From contig NZ_CP038271.1 in the NCBI RefSeq assembly GCF_004571195.1, forward strand, positions 1,873,501 to 1,937,500: a stretch of 64,000 nt of DNA. The letters are read 5' to 3'. The number at the start of each line of letters is the position of its first letter. The first letter of the stretch is position 1. The notes beneath the pieces were generated by a model. That model worked only from the letters and a program-made list of their open reading frames with translations. It did not search any database and was not told the origin of the DNA. The DNA comes from Legionella geestiana. GTDB lineage: Bacteria > Pseudomonadota > Gammaproteobacteria > Legionellales > Legionellaceae. Shown here one piece after another: positions 29,990 through 38,203 of this stretch. The translations under genes and the position numbers were made by a program.

Positions 29990-32302
29990 ATGAAAATAGT
30001 CAGTAAGCAGTGGGTTCTTGGTATCGTGTGCTCTGCAGCACTGGGCTGGTCTGTACCGGCTCTGGCAGACGACGGCTTTGTGGTCAAAGACATTCGCGTA
30101 GTCGGTCTGCAGCGGGTATCGCTTGGAACCGTGCTCAACTACATGCCGGTTCAGGTGGGCGAAGAAATCAATCCGGCAACAACGCCGCAGATTATTCGTG
30201 CACTGTACGAAACCGGTTTTTTCCAGGATGTGTCACTGGAACGACAGGGCAATGTTCTTGTGGTACACGTTATCGAACGCGCAACCATTGGTTCAGTTAC
30301 TGTCACTGGAAATAAAGAAATCGCCGGCGACCAGATGAAAGAGCTTTTGAAACAGCTCGGACTCGCCAAAGGGCGTGTCTTTCAGCGTTCAGCCCTTGAG
30401 CGCCTCGAAAAAGAGCTTAAGCAGGCTTACAACGCCCGGGGCAAATACAACGCGCGCATTGAATCAAGTGTTGCCTCTCTTACCGAAAACCGTGTCGCCA
30501 TTACTATCAACGTATCGGAAGGGCGGGTATCGCGCATTCGCGAAATCCGATTTATTGGAAACCATGATTTCAGCGCTTCCGAACTGATGCCGGAAATGTC
30601 GCTGACCACGAGCAATATCCTGACGTACTTTACGAAAAAAGATCAGTACTCAAAAGCCGCGATGGATGCCTCTCTGGAAGCACTGCGCTCGTTTTACCTT
30701 GACCGCGGTTATTTAAAATTCAACATTGTTTCGTCCCAGGTGTTACTGTCGCCCGACAAAAAAGATGTATTTATCACGGTGACGGTCGATGAGGGACCGC
30801 AGTATCATTTTGCAGGTCATGCGCTGGCCGGCAATCTGATTCTGCCGAAGGAAAAGATTGAGGCCCTGATACAGGTGCGCAAGGGAGAAGTGTTTTCGCG
30901 TAAAAAGGTAACGGAGTCCATTTCCGCGATTGGGCTTGCCCTCGGAGATGTGGGGTATGGTTTTCCTGCCATTAACGCTGAACCAAAGCTTGATGAAGAA
31001 AACCGAACCGTTTTCATCACCTTCATGATTGACCCCGGCCGGCATGTGTACGTGCGCCGCATTAACTTCCATGGCAACATCAAAACCGCTGATTACGTGC
31101 TGCGTAACGTCATCCAGCAGAATGAAGGCGGTCTGCTGTCACTGCACAATATCAAGGAATCAGAGCGTAAGCTTCGCATGCTTGGCTACCTGAAAAACGT
31201 CAATGTTAAAACGACACCGGTACCGGGCGCGAACAATCAGGTGGATATGGATGTGGCCGTTGAAGAAGCGCCCTCTGCTGAAGCCAGCGCCTCTATTGGT
31301 TATGGTACCAACGGTCCACAGGTGAACGCAGCCTTTAACCAGGCGAACTTTATGGGAACAGGGCGTTCAACCGGTGTTAACTTTACTGCCAACTACTGGG
31401 GACAGACCTATTCTTTCAGCTACTACAACCCGTTTTATACACAAACGGGTGTTGGGCGTGGTTTAAACCTCTACTTCCAGACCGTTGACCCGCAAAAACT
31501 CGATGTTGCTCAGTACTCTTCCGACCGTTATGGTGGTGATGTCACGTATAACATCCTGCTGGGTGAGAAAAGCGCGTTTCAGGCAGGCTATGGCTACCAG
31601 GGCCTTTATATCCAATCCGTCGGGCGCGTACAGCAAATTCGTAACTTTGTAGATCTTTTCGGACGAAACTTCCAGGAGTTTCACCTGACAAGTGGCTGGA
31701 GCCGTAATTCCTACGACCAGATGCCTTACCCGAATCATGGGCTTAATCAGCAGGCATCTGTGATGCTGGCACTGCCTGCCAATTCGGATTCACTGTCTTA
31801 CTATAAGGCCGGCTATCAGGCGCACCTCTACCAGCCGCTAGTCAAAGGGTTCATTTTCACCCTGCTTGGTAATGTTAACTACGGTAATACTTTTGATAAC
31901 CAGGGCCTGCCGTTTTTCGAAAACTACTACGCAGGGGGTATCGCGACACCCGGACAGGTACGCGGTTACGAGAGTTTCTCGCTGGGGCCAATTGATATTT
32001 ACGGCAACGCGCTGGGTGCGAACTTACTTGTGAATGGCAGTGCCGGATTGATTATGCCCTATCCGCTGAGCCGGGATATGGTTCGTACCACGGCGTTTGT
32101 GGATGCGGGTAACGTGTTTGCCGTGAATACGCCAGCGCCACTTACCGGGTTCCTTGAAGGCCCCATGCGCTATTCTGCGGGTGTATCCGTTGAGTGGCGC
32201 TCTCCCTTCGGACCGCTGGCATTCAGCGTTGCGAAACCACTCAATAAACAGCGTACCGATGTTGAGCAGGTATTCCAGTTTAGCATGTCATCTACGTTCT
32301 AA
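29990..32302 (+). CDS. bamA: Outer membrane protein assembly factor BamA
   Basis: A 770-residue Omp85 protein. A signal peptide (MKIVSKQWVLGIVCSAALG, cut after ALA) precedes DDGFVVKDIRVVGLQRV, the first of five POTRA domains (to about residue 420); a 16-strand barrel follows with GGIATPGQVRGYE (loop 6, the VRGF/Y motif) and a C-terminal Phe (FSMSSTF). It folds and inserts outer-membrane proteins. ATG 29990 is chosen because the signal peptide starts there; the frame from 29933 adds 19 residues without signal character. A hairpin at 32316-32340 follows. Confidence 0.97.
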   Translation: MKIVSKQWVLGIVCSAALGWSVPALADDGFVVKDIRVVGLQRVSLGTVLNYMPVQVGEEINPATTPQIIRALYETGFFQDVSLERQGNVLVVHVIERATIGSVTVTGNKEIAGDQMKELLKQLGLAKGRVFQRSALERLEKELKQAYNARGKYNARIESSVASLTENRVAITINVSEGRVSRIREIRFIGNHDFSASELMPEMSLTTSNILTYFTKKDQYSKAAMDASLEALRSFYLDRGYLKFNIVSSQVLLSPDKKDVFITVTVDEGPQYHFAGHALAGNLILPKEKIEALIQVRKGEVFSRKKVTESISAIGLALGDVGYGFPAINAEPKLDEENRTVFITFMIDPGRHVYVRRINFHGNIKTADYVLRNVIQQNEGGLLSLHNIKESERKLRMLGYLKNVNVKTTPVPGANNQVDMDVAVEEAPSAEASASIGYGTNGPQVNAAFNQANFMGTGRSTGVNFTANYWGQTYSFSYYNPFYTQTGVGRGLNLYFQTVDPQKLDVAQYSSDRYGGDVTYNILLGEKSAFQAGYGYQGLYIQSVGRVQQIRNFVDLFGRNFQEFHLTSGWSRNSYDQMPYPNHGLNQQASVMLALPANSDSLSYYKAGYQAHLYQPLVKGFIFTLLGNVNYGNTFDNQGLPFFENYYAGGIATPGQVRGYESFSLGPIDIYGNALGANLLVNGSAGLIMPYPLSRDMVRTTAFVDAGNVFAVNTPAPLTGFLEGPMRYSAGVSVEWRSPFGPLAFSVAKPLNKQRTDVEQVFQFSMSSTF

Positions 32303-32315
32303 AGATGGATAGTGC

Positions 32316-32340
32316 CCACCTGCTCATCGGGAGCAGGTGG
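32316..32340 (+). terminator. Hairpin after bamA (attenuator or mRNA end)
   Basis: A perfect 10-base stem, CCACCTGCTC with GAGCAGGTGG, and a five-base loop, 13 bases after the bamA stop. It lacks a T-run, so it may protect the bamA 3' end or partly terminate ahead of the barrel gene rather than be a full intrinsic terminator. Confidence 0.5.
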
Positions 32341-32361
32341 TAATCAGGGAGGAAGTGCTTG

Positions 32362-33027
32362 ATGTTTTACAATCGGATGATGAGTGTTTTGTGCCTTTCA
32401 AGTTTTGCTGCAGGTGCTTATGCAGGAGCATATGTGGGGGTTGGTGTAGGCTCAGATTTTGTGCGTCTGTCGCAGCAGTCACATGTATGGCAGCCCGGTA
32501 CGTTTAATGTATTTAACGATGCTCAATTATCTGCTACAGGCGTTCAGGGCTCGGTTTTTGGTGGTTTATATCGCACTTTTAACCGTATGTATATGGGTGC
32601 TGAATTCAACGCAAGTCTCAGTTCGGTAAAAAACACTTCTAGAAACGACGAATTCCTGAACAGAAGCTTCAGTGAAACCCGTTTGACCATGAATAATCAT
32701 TTTGGCGTGAGCATTCTGCCAGGCTTTAAATATAGCCCGGATACGCTTTTTTATGCGCGTCTTGGCTATGAGAACGCTGAGTTTAAGTCAAAAACCACTG
32801 ATGTTTCTCTGCAAAACCTGAGTAAGCGGATTGGTGGCTTGCGCTACGGTCTTGGAGCGGCACACGATATTGGCAGGAAGTTCGGCCTGCGTGTTGATTA
32901 CAGCCTTATCGATTATGAGAATATTCACTTTCGCACTTTTGACAAAGTCAGCAACACTACGAAAATCACTACAACCACGCCGTTTCAGCAACTGGTTGAA
33001 CTTGGACTGGTGTATACGCTGTATTAG
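32362..33027 (+). CDS. Small outer-membrane beta-barrel protein
   Basis: A 221-residue protein with an N-terminal signal peptide (cleavage likely after AYA in SSFAAGAYAGAYVGVGVG) and alternating beta-strand sequence, ending in Tyr (LVYTLY) as barrel proteins recognised by BamA do. Features resemble the eight-stranded OmpA/OprF-like opacity family (GGLYRTFNRMYMGAE, LGYENAEFK). GGGAGG eight bases before ATG 32362 decides the start over TTG 32359. It follows bamA where many relatives carry skp. It looks more AT-rich than bamA. Its function (adhesion, porin, structural) is unknown. Its stop codon overlaps an IS-end-like TTAGGGCGTG sequence. Confidence 0.8.
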   Translation: MFYNRMMSVLCLSSFAAGAYAGAYVGVGVGSDFVRLSQQSHVWQPGTFNVFNDAQLSATGVQGSVFGGLYRTFNRMYMGAEFNASLSSVKNTSRNDEFLNRSFSETRLTMNNHFGVSILPGFKYSPDTLFYARLGYENAEFKSKTTDVSLQNLSKRIGGLRYGLGAAHDIGRKFGLRVDYSLIDYENIHFRTFDKVSNTTKITTTTPFQQLVELGLVYTLY

Positions 33028-33069
33028 GGCGTGATTACATTTGTGTCGCGAGTCAAAAATCGGGATAAT

Positions 33070-33236
33070 TTAGGGCGTGTCATCAATCAAGTTTTTTGGC
33101 AGCAAATGCGGCTGATTGGCATCTCTTTGTGCTTGAATTCGTTAAATAGCGTCCACTATTGGCCTCATTCAAGCACAAAATAATTAACAATCATCCAAAT
33201 TTTTACTTCAAAAAATTAGTTGATGATACGCCCTAA
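33070..33236. mobile_element. MITE-like element with about 27-bp inverted ends
   Basis: TTAGGGCGTGTCATCAATCA at 33070 and the inverse of TTGATGATACGCCCTAA ending at 33236 form inverted ends of about 27 bases with a few mismatches, extending to the GTTTTTTGG / CAAAAAATT pair. The 110-base interior has no gene. The same end sequence appears alone at 33024-33033 (over the barrel gene's stop), 6547-6560 and 46768-46780. It is probably a non-autonomous remnant of an IS whose transposase is not in the window. Confidence 0.65.
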
Positions 33237-33433
33237 TAAGGCGATGCAACTTCACGCGGCTCTTGAAGAGGATCCGGGGTCAAACTCGTTTCATGTGATA
33301 GCAGCATGCTCACGGCTTTATTACCTGCAAAAAATCCCATGGCTGAACCTGCAACTCCCCCGCAACATATCAATGGTGACGTTATCATCGCCGTTTCACA
33401 GCATGTGAAAGTTTCAAACCAGCACAGATAAAA

Positions 33434-33502
33434 CCGCGCCTTTCCCCGCTCCCGCGAGAAACTTTAACGGGTTGATGATGTGTTTCGCGGGAGCGGGCGC
33501 GG
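33434..33502. repeat. Large GC-rich inverted repeat downstream of hslU
   Basis: CCGCGCC...CCGCTCCCGCGA (33434-33458) pairs with TCGCGGGAGCGGGCGCGG (33485-33502), with a 26-base loop. It lies about 90 bases beyond the hslU stop and could serve as a terminator for the minus-strand hslVU message or be a REP-like element. The rest of 33237-33591 shows no gene. Confidence 0.55.
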
Positions 33503-33591
33503 TGATATAAAAACCGTCCAAAACGTTACTAATAACGCCGGGACATAATGGCTAAGCGTAAAAACAGCGGATTCCTCCCGCTTTTGAATGC

Positions 33592-34929
33592 TTAAAGAAT
33601 ATAGCGTGCAAGGTCTTCATCCCCAACCAGATTACCAAGGTTTTCCTGCACATAATCAGCATCCACGGTCAGTGATTCTCCAGAGCGTTCGGACGCATCA
33701 AAAGACAAGGTTTCAAGCAGGCGCTCCATGACGGTATACAGGCGGCGTGCTCCGATGTTTTCCGTGCGCTCATTCACCTGCCATGCAACTTCGGCAATGC
33801 GTTTAACACCTGAATCGGCAAAGGACAGCGTTACCCCTTCAGTGGCCATCAGAGCTATGTACTGTTGCGTCAGCGAGGCGCTGGGTTCTGTGAGAATGCG
33901 CATGAAATCATCGACCGTGAGTGCATTCAACTCCACCCGAACCGGGAGGCGCCCCTGGAGTTCGGCAATAAGGTCGGAGGGTTTGGACATGTGAAAGGCG
34001 CCTGAGGCAATAAAAAGAATGTGATCCGTACGAATCATGCCATAGCGCGTTGACACACTGGTGCCCTCTATCAGCGGCAGAAAATCACGCTGCACCCCTT
34101 CACGCGAGACATCGCCACCGCCACGCATCTGATCAGCACCACGGGCAACCTTGTCAATCTCATCAATGAACACGATGCCATTTTGTTCTATGTTTTCAAT
34201 GGCACGCGCCCGCAATTCTTCCTCATTGACGAGTTTGGCCGCCTCTTCTTCACGCAGCAGTTTACGGGCCTTGGCGATGGGCAGCTTTTGTGTTTTAGTT
34301 TTATTGCTGCCAATCTGCTGAAACATGTTCTGCAGCTGACTGGTCATTTCCTCCATGCCCGGAGGCGCCATGATTTCAACGCCGACGGGAGCTGCCGACA
34401 ACTCTATTTCAATCTCGGTGTCATCCAGCTTTCCCTCGCGCAGCTGCTTGCGAAACACCTGGCGCGTTGCATTAGAACCTGTCTCTGCAGACGCGGTACG
34501 AGGCCCTGGAAGAAGCGCATCCAGAATACGCTCTTCGGCAGCATCTTCCGCCATCAGCTCCACGCGCTGCATGGCCAGTTCACGTTCCTGCTTAATGCCA
34601 ATGTCAGCGAGCTCGCGAATAATCTGTTCGACATCGCGCCCGACATACCCGACTTCGGTAAATTTTGTGGCTTCCACTTTGATAAATGGTGCCTGCGCAA
34701 GGCGTGCAAGCCGGCGGGCAATTTCTGTTTTTCCAACGCCTGTCGGGCCAATCATGAGAATGTTTTTCGGCATGATTTCATCGCGCAGGCTGCTGTTCTC
34801 AATTTCCTGTCGGCGCCAGCGGTAGCGAAGTGCAATGGCAACAGCACGCTTGGCTGCATCCTGACCGATAATGTGTTTATTAAGTTCCGCGACAATTTCA
34901 CGGGGTGTCATCATGGAGGTTTTATTCAT
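33592..34929 (-). CDS. hslU: ATP-dependent protease ATPase subunit HslU
   Basis: A 445-residue AAA+ unfoldase. [18 protein letters not shown] starts the protein, [15 protein letters not shown] is Walker [13 protein letters not shown] Walker [15 protein letters not shown] sensor 2, and the I-domain fills residues about 110-230. The C-terminal RYIL would dock in HslV (EDLARYIL, comparable to the EDLSRFIL end of E. coli HslU). It feeds unfolded substrates to HslV. It overlaps hslV by eight bases. Confidence 0.98.
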   Translation of the reverse strand: MNKTSMMTPREIVAELNKHIIGQDAAKRAVAIALRYRWRRQEIENSSLRDEIMPKNILMIGPTGVGKTEIARRLARLAQAPFIKVEATKFTEVGYVGRDVEQIIRELADIGIKQERELAMQRVELMAEDAAEERILDALLPGPRTASAETGSNATRQVFRKQLREGKLDDTEIEIELSAAPVGVEIMAPPGMEEMTSQLQNMFQQIGSNKTKTQKLPIAKARKLLREEEAAKLVNEEELRARAIENIEQNGIVFIDEIDKVARGADQMRGGGDVSREGVQRDFLPLIEGTSVSTRYGMIRTDHILFIASGAFHMSKPSDLIAELQGRLPVRVELNALTVDDFMRILTEPSASLTQQYIALMATEGVTLSFADSGVKRIAEVAWQVNERTENIGARRLYTVMERLLETLSFDASERSGESLTVDADYVQENLGNLVGDEDLARYIL

Positions 34930-35467
34930 GGGCGTTTAATTCTTCAATGGTCAAATGATGGTTGGTATAAATGCAGATATCACCAGCGATGCGCAATGAT
35001 TTTTCAACAATGTCTCGTGCGGATAAGTCCGTACTTTCAACGAGTGCGCGTGCGGCAGATTGTGCAAAGGGTCCACCGGAGCCAATGGCTATCAGGCCCT
35101 CTTCAGGCTCAATGACGTCCCCGTTTCCAGTAATCACGAGGGAGGCCTTGCTGTCAGCGACCGCAAGCAGTGCTTCGAGGCGGCGCAACATTCTGTCGGT
35201 GCGCCAGTCTTTGGCCAGTTCAACGGCCGCTCGTACCAGATGGCCCTGGTGTTTTTCCAGTTTAGTTTCAAAACGCTCAAAAAGCGTGAAGGCATCCGCC
35301 GTGCCTCCGGCAAAACCCGCAAGCACCTGATCTTTATAAAGGCGCCTGACTTTACGGGCGTTGCCTTTCATGACCGTGTTGCCCATGGTCACCTGGCCAT
35401 CGCCGCCAATTACAACGCTATTGCCGCGCCGTACTGATAATATGGTTGTTCCGCGGTACTGTTCCAA
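34922..35467 (-). CDS. hslV: ATP-dependent protease peptidase subunit HslV
   Basis: A 181-residue proteasome-like peptidase. [21 protein letters not shown] carries the N-terminal catalytic Thr, which here follows a six-residue leader that must be removed; [16 protein letters not shown] and [16 protein letters not shown] are standard. The start is TTG 35467, five bases after GGGGGAG. A sigma-32 promoter lies about 37-63 bases upstream (35504-35530). HslVU degrades misfolded proteins in heat stress. Confidence 0.97.
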   Translation of the reverse strand: MEQYRGTTILSVRRGNSVVIGGDGQVTMGNTVMKGNARKVRRLYKDQVLAGFAGGTADAFTLFERFETKLEKHQGHLVRAAVELAKDWRTDRMLRRLEALLAVADSKASLVITGNGDVIEPEEGLIAIGSGGPFAQSAARALVESTDLSARDIVEKSLRIAGDICIYTNHHLTIEELNAHE

Positions 35468-35503
35468 AGCGGCTCCCCCTTTAGAGGTTTTCTAAAATCC
35501 ATG

Positions 35504-35530
35504 AGATGGGGGCATTGCGCAAAAATTCAA
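35504..35530 (-). promoter_or_regulatory. Sigma-32 (RpoH) heat-shock promoter of hslVU
   Basis: On the minus strand, CCCCATCT (35504-35511) matches the sigma-32 -10 consensus CCCCATNT, and TTGAA (35526-35530) matches the core of CTTGAAA, at a spacing of 14 bases. This fits the known heat regulation of hslVU. Confidence 0.72.
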
Positions 35531-35559
35531 TGGAGCGCCGATAAAAAGACGCCTGTCAG

Positions 35560-37272
35560 TTACGTTCGAAAGGAAGGTGCTGAAGGCAAGTCAGAGTCGA
35601 TATACAAGTCAGAGGCACCATAAGCAACTGCTAATTGCCAAATGCCGTCCTGGGGCTGATCCCCTTCTTTGTTTACCATCTCTGTACAAAATTCTTTCCA
35701 GCTAAGCTTAATCCCCGTCTCGCGTATGGCATCGCTCATTATCGTGGTTGTTAAGCTCAAAAATTCTTTAAATACAGTTAAGTCATTATTGTTAATATCG
35801 TCTAATTTAAAAGTTCGGATATGGTGTTGTAATGCATTTATTTTGTCAGATATTGAAACCTCCCCCGAGCTTATTTGGCAAAAGACAGGGGAAAAATAGC
35901 TGTTCTTTGAATAAACGGCATAACCTTGTTTCAGTATTCTGTTGGTCGTTAAGCAATGGTGAAGCGCTTGAATATCATCGGGAGATATACGACGCATGGC
36001 TCTTGGAACAAAAAAACCGGCCGGCGGAGCTTTGGGTGTTGGACACATTATGTTACAAGCCTCAAGTAACGACCGATATACATCAGGTTCCACCGTATTC
36101 AGCAAGGGTTCTATTCTACGAAAAGGCTCCATATCTTCAAGCCTGTCAATTATGTTCGATACAGTGGCGTGTTCTCGAATGCTCTGGTTCAGGAGTTTAT
36201 AATTTCTGTTCGCCACCATCGAGGCTAATGACTGGAAAATATGGTAGTTACTGACTTCTGTTCGCTCATCTCGAGACGAACTCGCCGCTGAAGGCGCGGC
36301 ATGGGGAACCGGTGCTATGTGAGTAGTAAGCTCCGCCACCAGGCGCGCGAAAAATTCCGTATTATCTTTTTTAAGCGAATCTAATATTGTTAACGCCTGT
36401 TCATTGGTCATAGTCTTTTTCTTAAAACCTGAAACAATGCTCTGTATCCTTTTTGAGCCTTTATAAACTGGGAGGTTTATAAATCTGTTACAGGTTTCTT
36501 CATTTGCCGTTATACGTTTAACAGCACTCAACACGTTTATAATATCCGGCCCATAAAAGCTTTTTGGTTGCTCATCTACAGACGAACTGGCCGCTGAAGG
36601 CGCGGCAGGGGAGACCGGTGCCAGGGTAGTATTAAGCTCCGTCACCAGGCGCGCAAAAAATTCCCTGTTATCAGTTTTAAGCGAATTTAAAATTGTTAAC
36701 GCCTGTTCATTGGTCATGGTCTTATTCTTAAAGCCTGAAACTATGTCCTGTATCCTTCTTGAGCCGGTATAAACTGGGAGGTTTATAAATTTGTTACAGG
36801 TTTCTTCACTTGCCGTTATACGTTTAACAGCACTCAATGCGTTTATAATATCTGGCCCATAATGGCTTTCTGGTCGCTCCTCTCGAGACGAACTGGCCGC
36901 CGAAGGCGTGTCAGGGGGGACAAAAGGTTTAAGCACTTGCTCTAAATTGTTGAAAAATTCCAAATGTTCCTGAAGAGAATGTAATATTGTCAACGCATCG
37001 AAATCAGTCATAGTCTCATTGATATAGCCATCAACAATCAGTCGAATTCTTTTTGAACCCCTATAAATTACATGGTTTAAAAGGGTCTGAGTCCTCTCTT
37101 TATCTTCCAGCAAAAATTTAATGGCCTTCAGCAAATTTTGTATTCTTTCGTCAGTTTTATCCAGGCGGGGTAATGATGTTTTTTGCCGATAGAGTTTAAT
37201 GGCATCTACATCCACCTTCTTTTTGATTACGCTATAAGCTTCATTGAAATTACTCAATGCACTCCCGGCCAC
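35560..37272 (-). CDS. C-terminal part of a split J-domain/repeat protein; candidate effector
   Basis: Open for 570 codons from GTG 37272, but homology starts earlier: in the same frame the preceding bases encode TEAQLKEKLKAHARKHPDR, which together with FNEAYSVIKKK forms J-domain helix II, the HPD motif and helix III. The frame is closed only by TGA 37366-37368, beyond which lies the upstream piece. After the J-domain come three units of about 100 residues (starting near 41, 138 and 240; the latter two share YGPDIIN-LSAVKRIT, KTMTNEQALTIL and PSAASSS linkers), then a 230-residue unique end. The repeats are also very similar as DNA, so the duplication is recent. It looks more AT-rich than its neighbours. 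Probably a pseudogene fragment, or expressed by readthrough. Confidence 0.7.
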   Translation of the reverse strand: MAGSALSNFNEAYSVIKKKVDVDAIKLYRQKTSLPRLDKTDERIQNLLKAIKFLLEDKERTQTLLNHVIYRGSKRIRLIVDGYINETMTDFDALTILHSLQEHLEFFNNLEQVLKPFVPPDTPSAASSSREERPESHYGPDIINALSAVKRITASEETCNKFINLPVYTGSRRIQDIVSGFKNKTMTNEQALTILNSLKTDNREFFARLVTELNTTLAPVSPAAPSAASSSVDEQPKSFYGPDIINVLSAVKRITANEETCNRFINLPVYKGSKRIQSIVSGFKKKTMTNEQALTILDSLKKDNTEFFARLVAELTTHIAPVPHAAPSAASSSRDERTEVSNYHIFQSLASMVANRNYKLLNQSIREHATVSNIIDRLEDMEPFRRIEPLLNTVEPDVYRSLLEACNIMCPTPKAPPAGFFVPRAMRRISPDDIQALHHCLTTNRILKQGYAVYSKNSYFSPVFCQISSGEVSISDKINALQHHIRTFKLDDINNNDLTVFKEFLSLTTTIMSDAIRETGIKLSWKEFCTEMVNKEGDQPQDGIWQLAVAYGASDLYIDSDLPSAPSFRT

Positions 37273-37365
37273 AGTCCCCGCTCGATCAGGATGTTTCCTC
37301 GCATGTGCTTTAAGCTTTTCCTTTAGCTGAGCCTCGGTGAAATCTTCAGTAAGACCTATGGCCTC

Positions 37366-37368
37366 TCA
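37366..37368 (-). other. In-frame TGA interrupting the J-domain gene
   Basis: The upstream piece (37674-37369) and the downstream piece are in the same frame, and the 31 sense codons between this TGA and GTG 37272 encode convincing J-domain sequence with no ATG, GTG or TTG. The single stop is the only break in an otherwise continuous 705-codon frame. Confidence 0.82.
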
Positions 37369-37674
37369 GGGGGTTGTGCCGTGTTTTCGAACAAAAAGCT
37401 GATACTTGCTTATGGGCTGGGATATACGAGGACCCAACCATTGCATCTGCGCCGGAGTAAATGCCTCAAGTACCTTTGTCATTTCAAAGCGTTTAAAATC
37501 AGGACGAGACTCATATTCTCCATGCTTGAAAAAATGTTCAAACTCACTGGTTAAACTGTCATTGCCTCCAATAGGATGAGTGGTGAAAGCCTTGTATATT
37601 AAATTAGCAGCTTCTTGCGGGCTGCCTGCAGAAGCAATTAGTCCATAGGTTGTTTCGAGTGCAGAGCCAGCCAT
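37366..37674 (-). CDS. N-terminal part of the split J-domain/repeat protein
   Basis: A 102-residue frame from ATG 37674 (GAGGA six bases upstream) to TGA 37366. It is mostly helical with no signal peptide; near its end SKYQLFVRKHG may form J-domain helix I, whose helix II and HPD follow after the stop in the same frame. The other start, at 37734, has no ribosome site. It begins MAGSAL, a hexapeptide that also occurs, as VAGSAL, inside the downstream J-domain, probably by chance. No domain of its own is recognisable. As a separate protein it would be a fragment. Confidence 0.62.
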   Translation of the reverse strand: MAGSALETTYGLIASAGSPQEAANLIYKAFTTHPIGGNDSLTSEFEHFFKHGEYESRPDFKRFEMTKVLEAFTPAQMQWLGPRISQPISKYQLFVRKHGTTP

Positions 37675-37847
37675 AATAATTCCTCTTGGCAGATATGCAA
37701 GGCATATACAACAGTAACGGTAATTTATGATCATCTATAGCATATTTAGGATTTTAAGTCTAATTAATAGCCATTGTGTGTGGCGGCAAAATTGAAAATC
37801 CTGTAAAGGGTAGTGTAGAGGTGGTTAGGCGTTTAGAAACACTGATA

Positions 37848-38203
37848 CCCGTTAGATGCTGTCTGAATGTGTGGCACCTGCAGAAAAGAGATGCTCTCAT
37901 TCAGGAGCGGGAGACCAGGGTATTCTGCAAGGGTCTATACCATGTCGACATGGCTGCCACGTCTTCCTGCAAAGTGTAGTGAGAGGTTCGGGCCATAAAA
38001 CAGGACAGGCAAATGCTTACGGGTATCCGTTAGACGCTGTAGGAACGTGTGGCACCTACAGGAATGACACACCTTCATTCAGGAGCGGGAGACCAAGGTA
38101 TTCAGCAAGGGTCTGTCCCATGTCGGCAAAGCTGTCGCGTCTTCCCACGAAGCGTGGTGAAAGGCCCGGGCCATAAAACAGGACAGGCACATGCTCGCGG
38201 GTG
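37848..38203. repeat. Diverged tandem duplication of the deoB 3' end
   Basis: Two copies of a roughly 179-base unit are visible: GGTCTATACCATGTCGACA at 37932 against GGTCTGTCCCATGTCGGCA at 38111, with matching flanks from GTTAGATGCTGT (37851) and GTTAGACGCTGT (38030) up to AAACAGGACAGGCA (about 38000 and 38177). The right copy contains the true C-terminus of DeoB; the left one is a decayed gene fragment plus its downstream spacer. The rest of 37675-37847 contains the J-domain gene's upstream region and nothing else recognisable. Confidence 0.75.

Noticed and set aside
33220-33408. 62-codon plus-strand frame beside the MITE-like element.
   Set aside because: It begins inside the element end, has no ribosome site and no similarity to a known family.
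34183-35115. 310-codon plus-strand frame opposite hslU/hslV.
   Set aside because: It spans two certain genes on the other strand and has no domain.
37366-37368. TGA as a selenocysteine codon.
   Set aside because: It falls in the loop before J-domain helix II, where no Cys or Sec is expected, no SECIS-like hairpin directly follows, and no sel genes are in the window.
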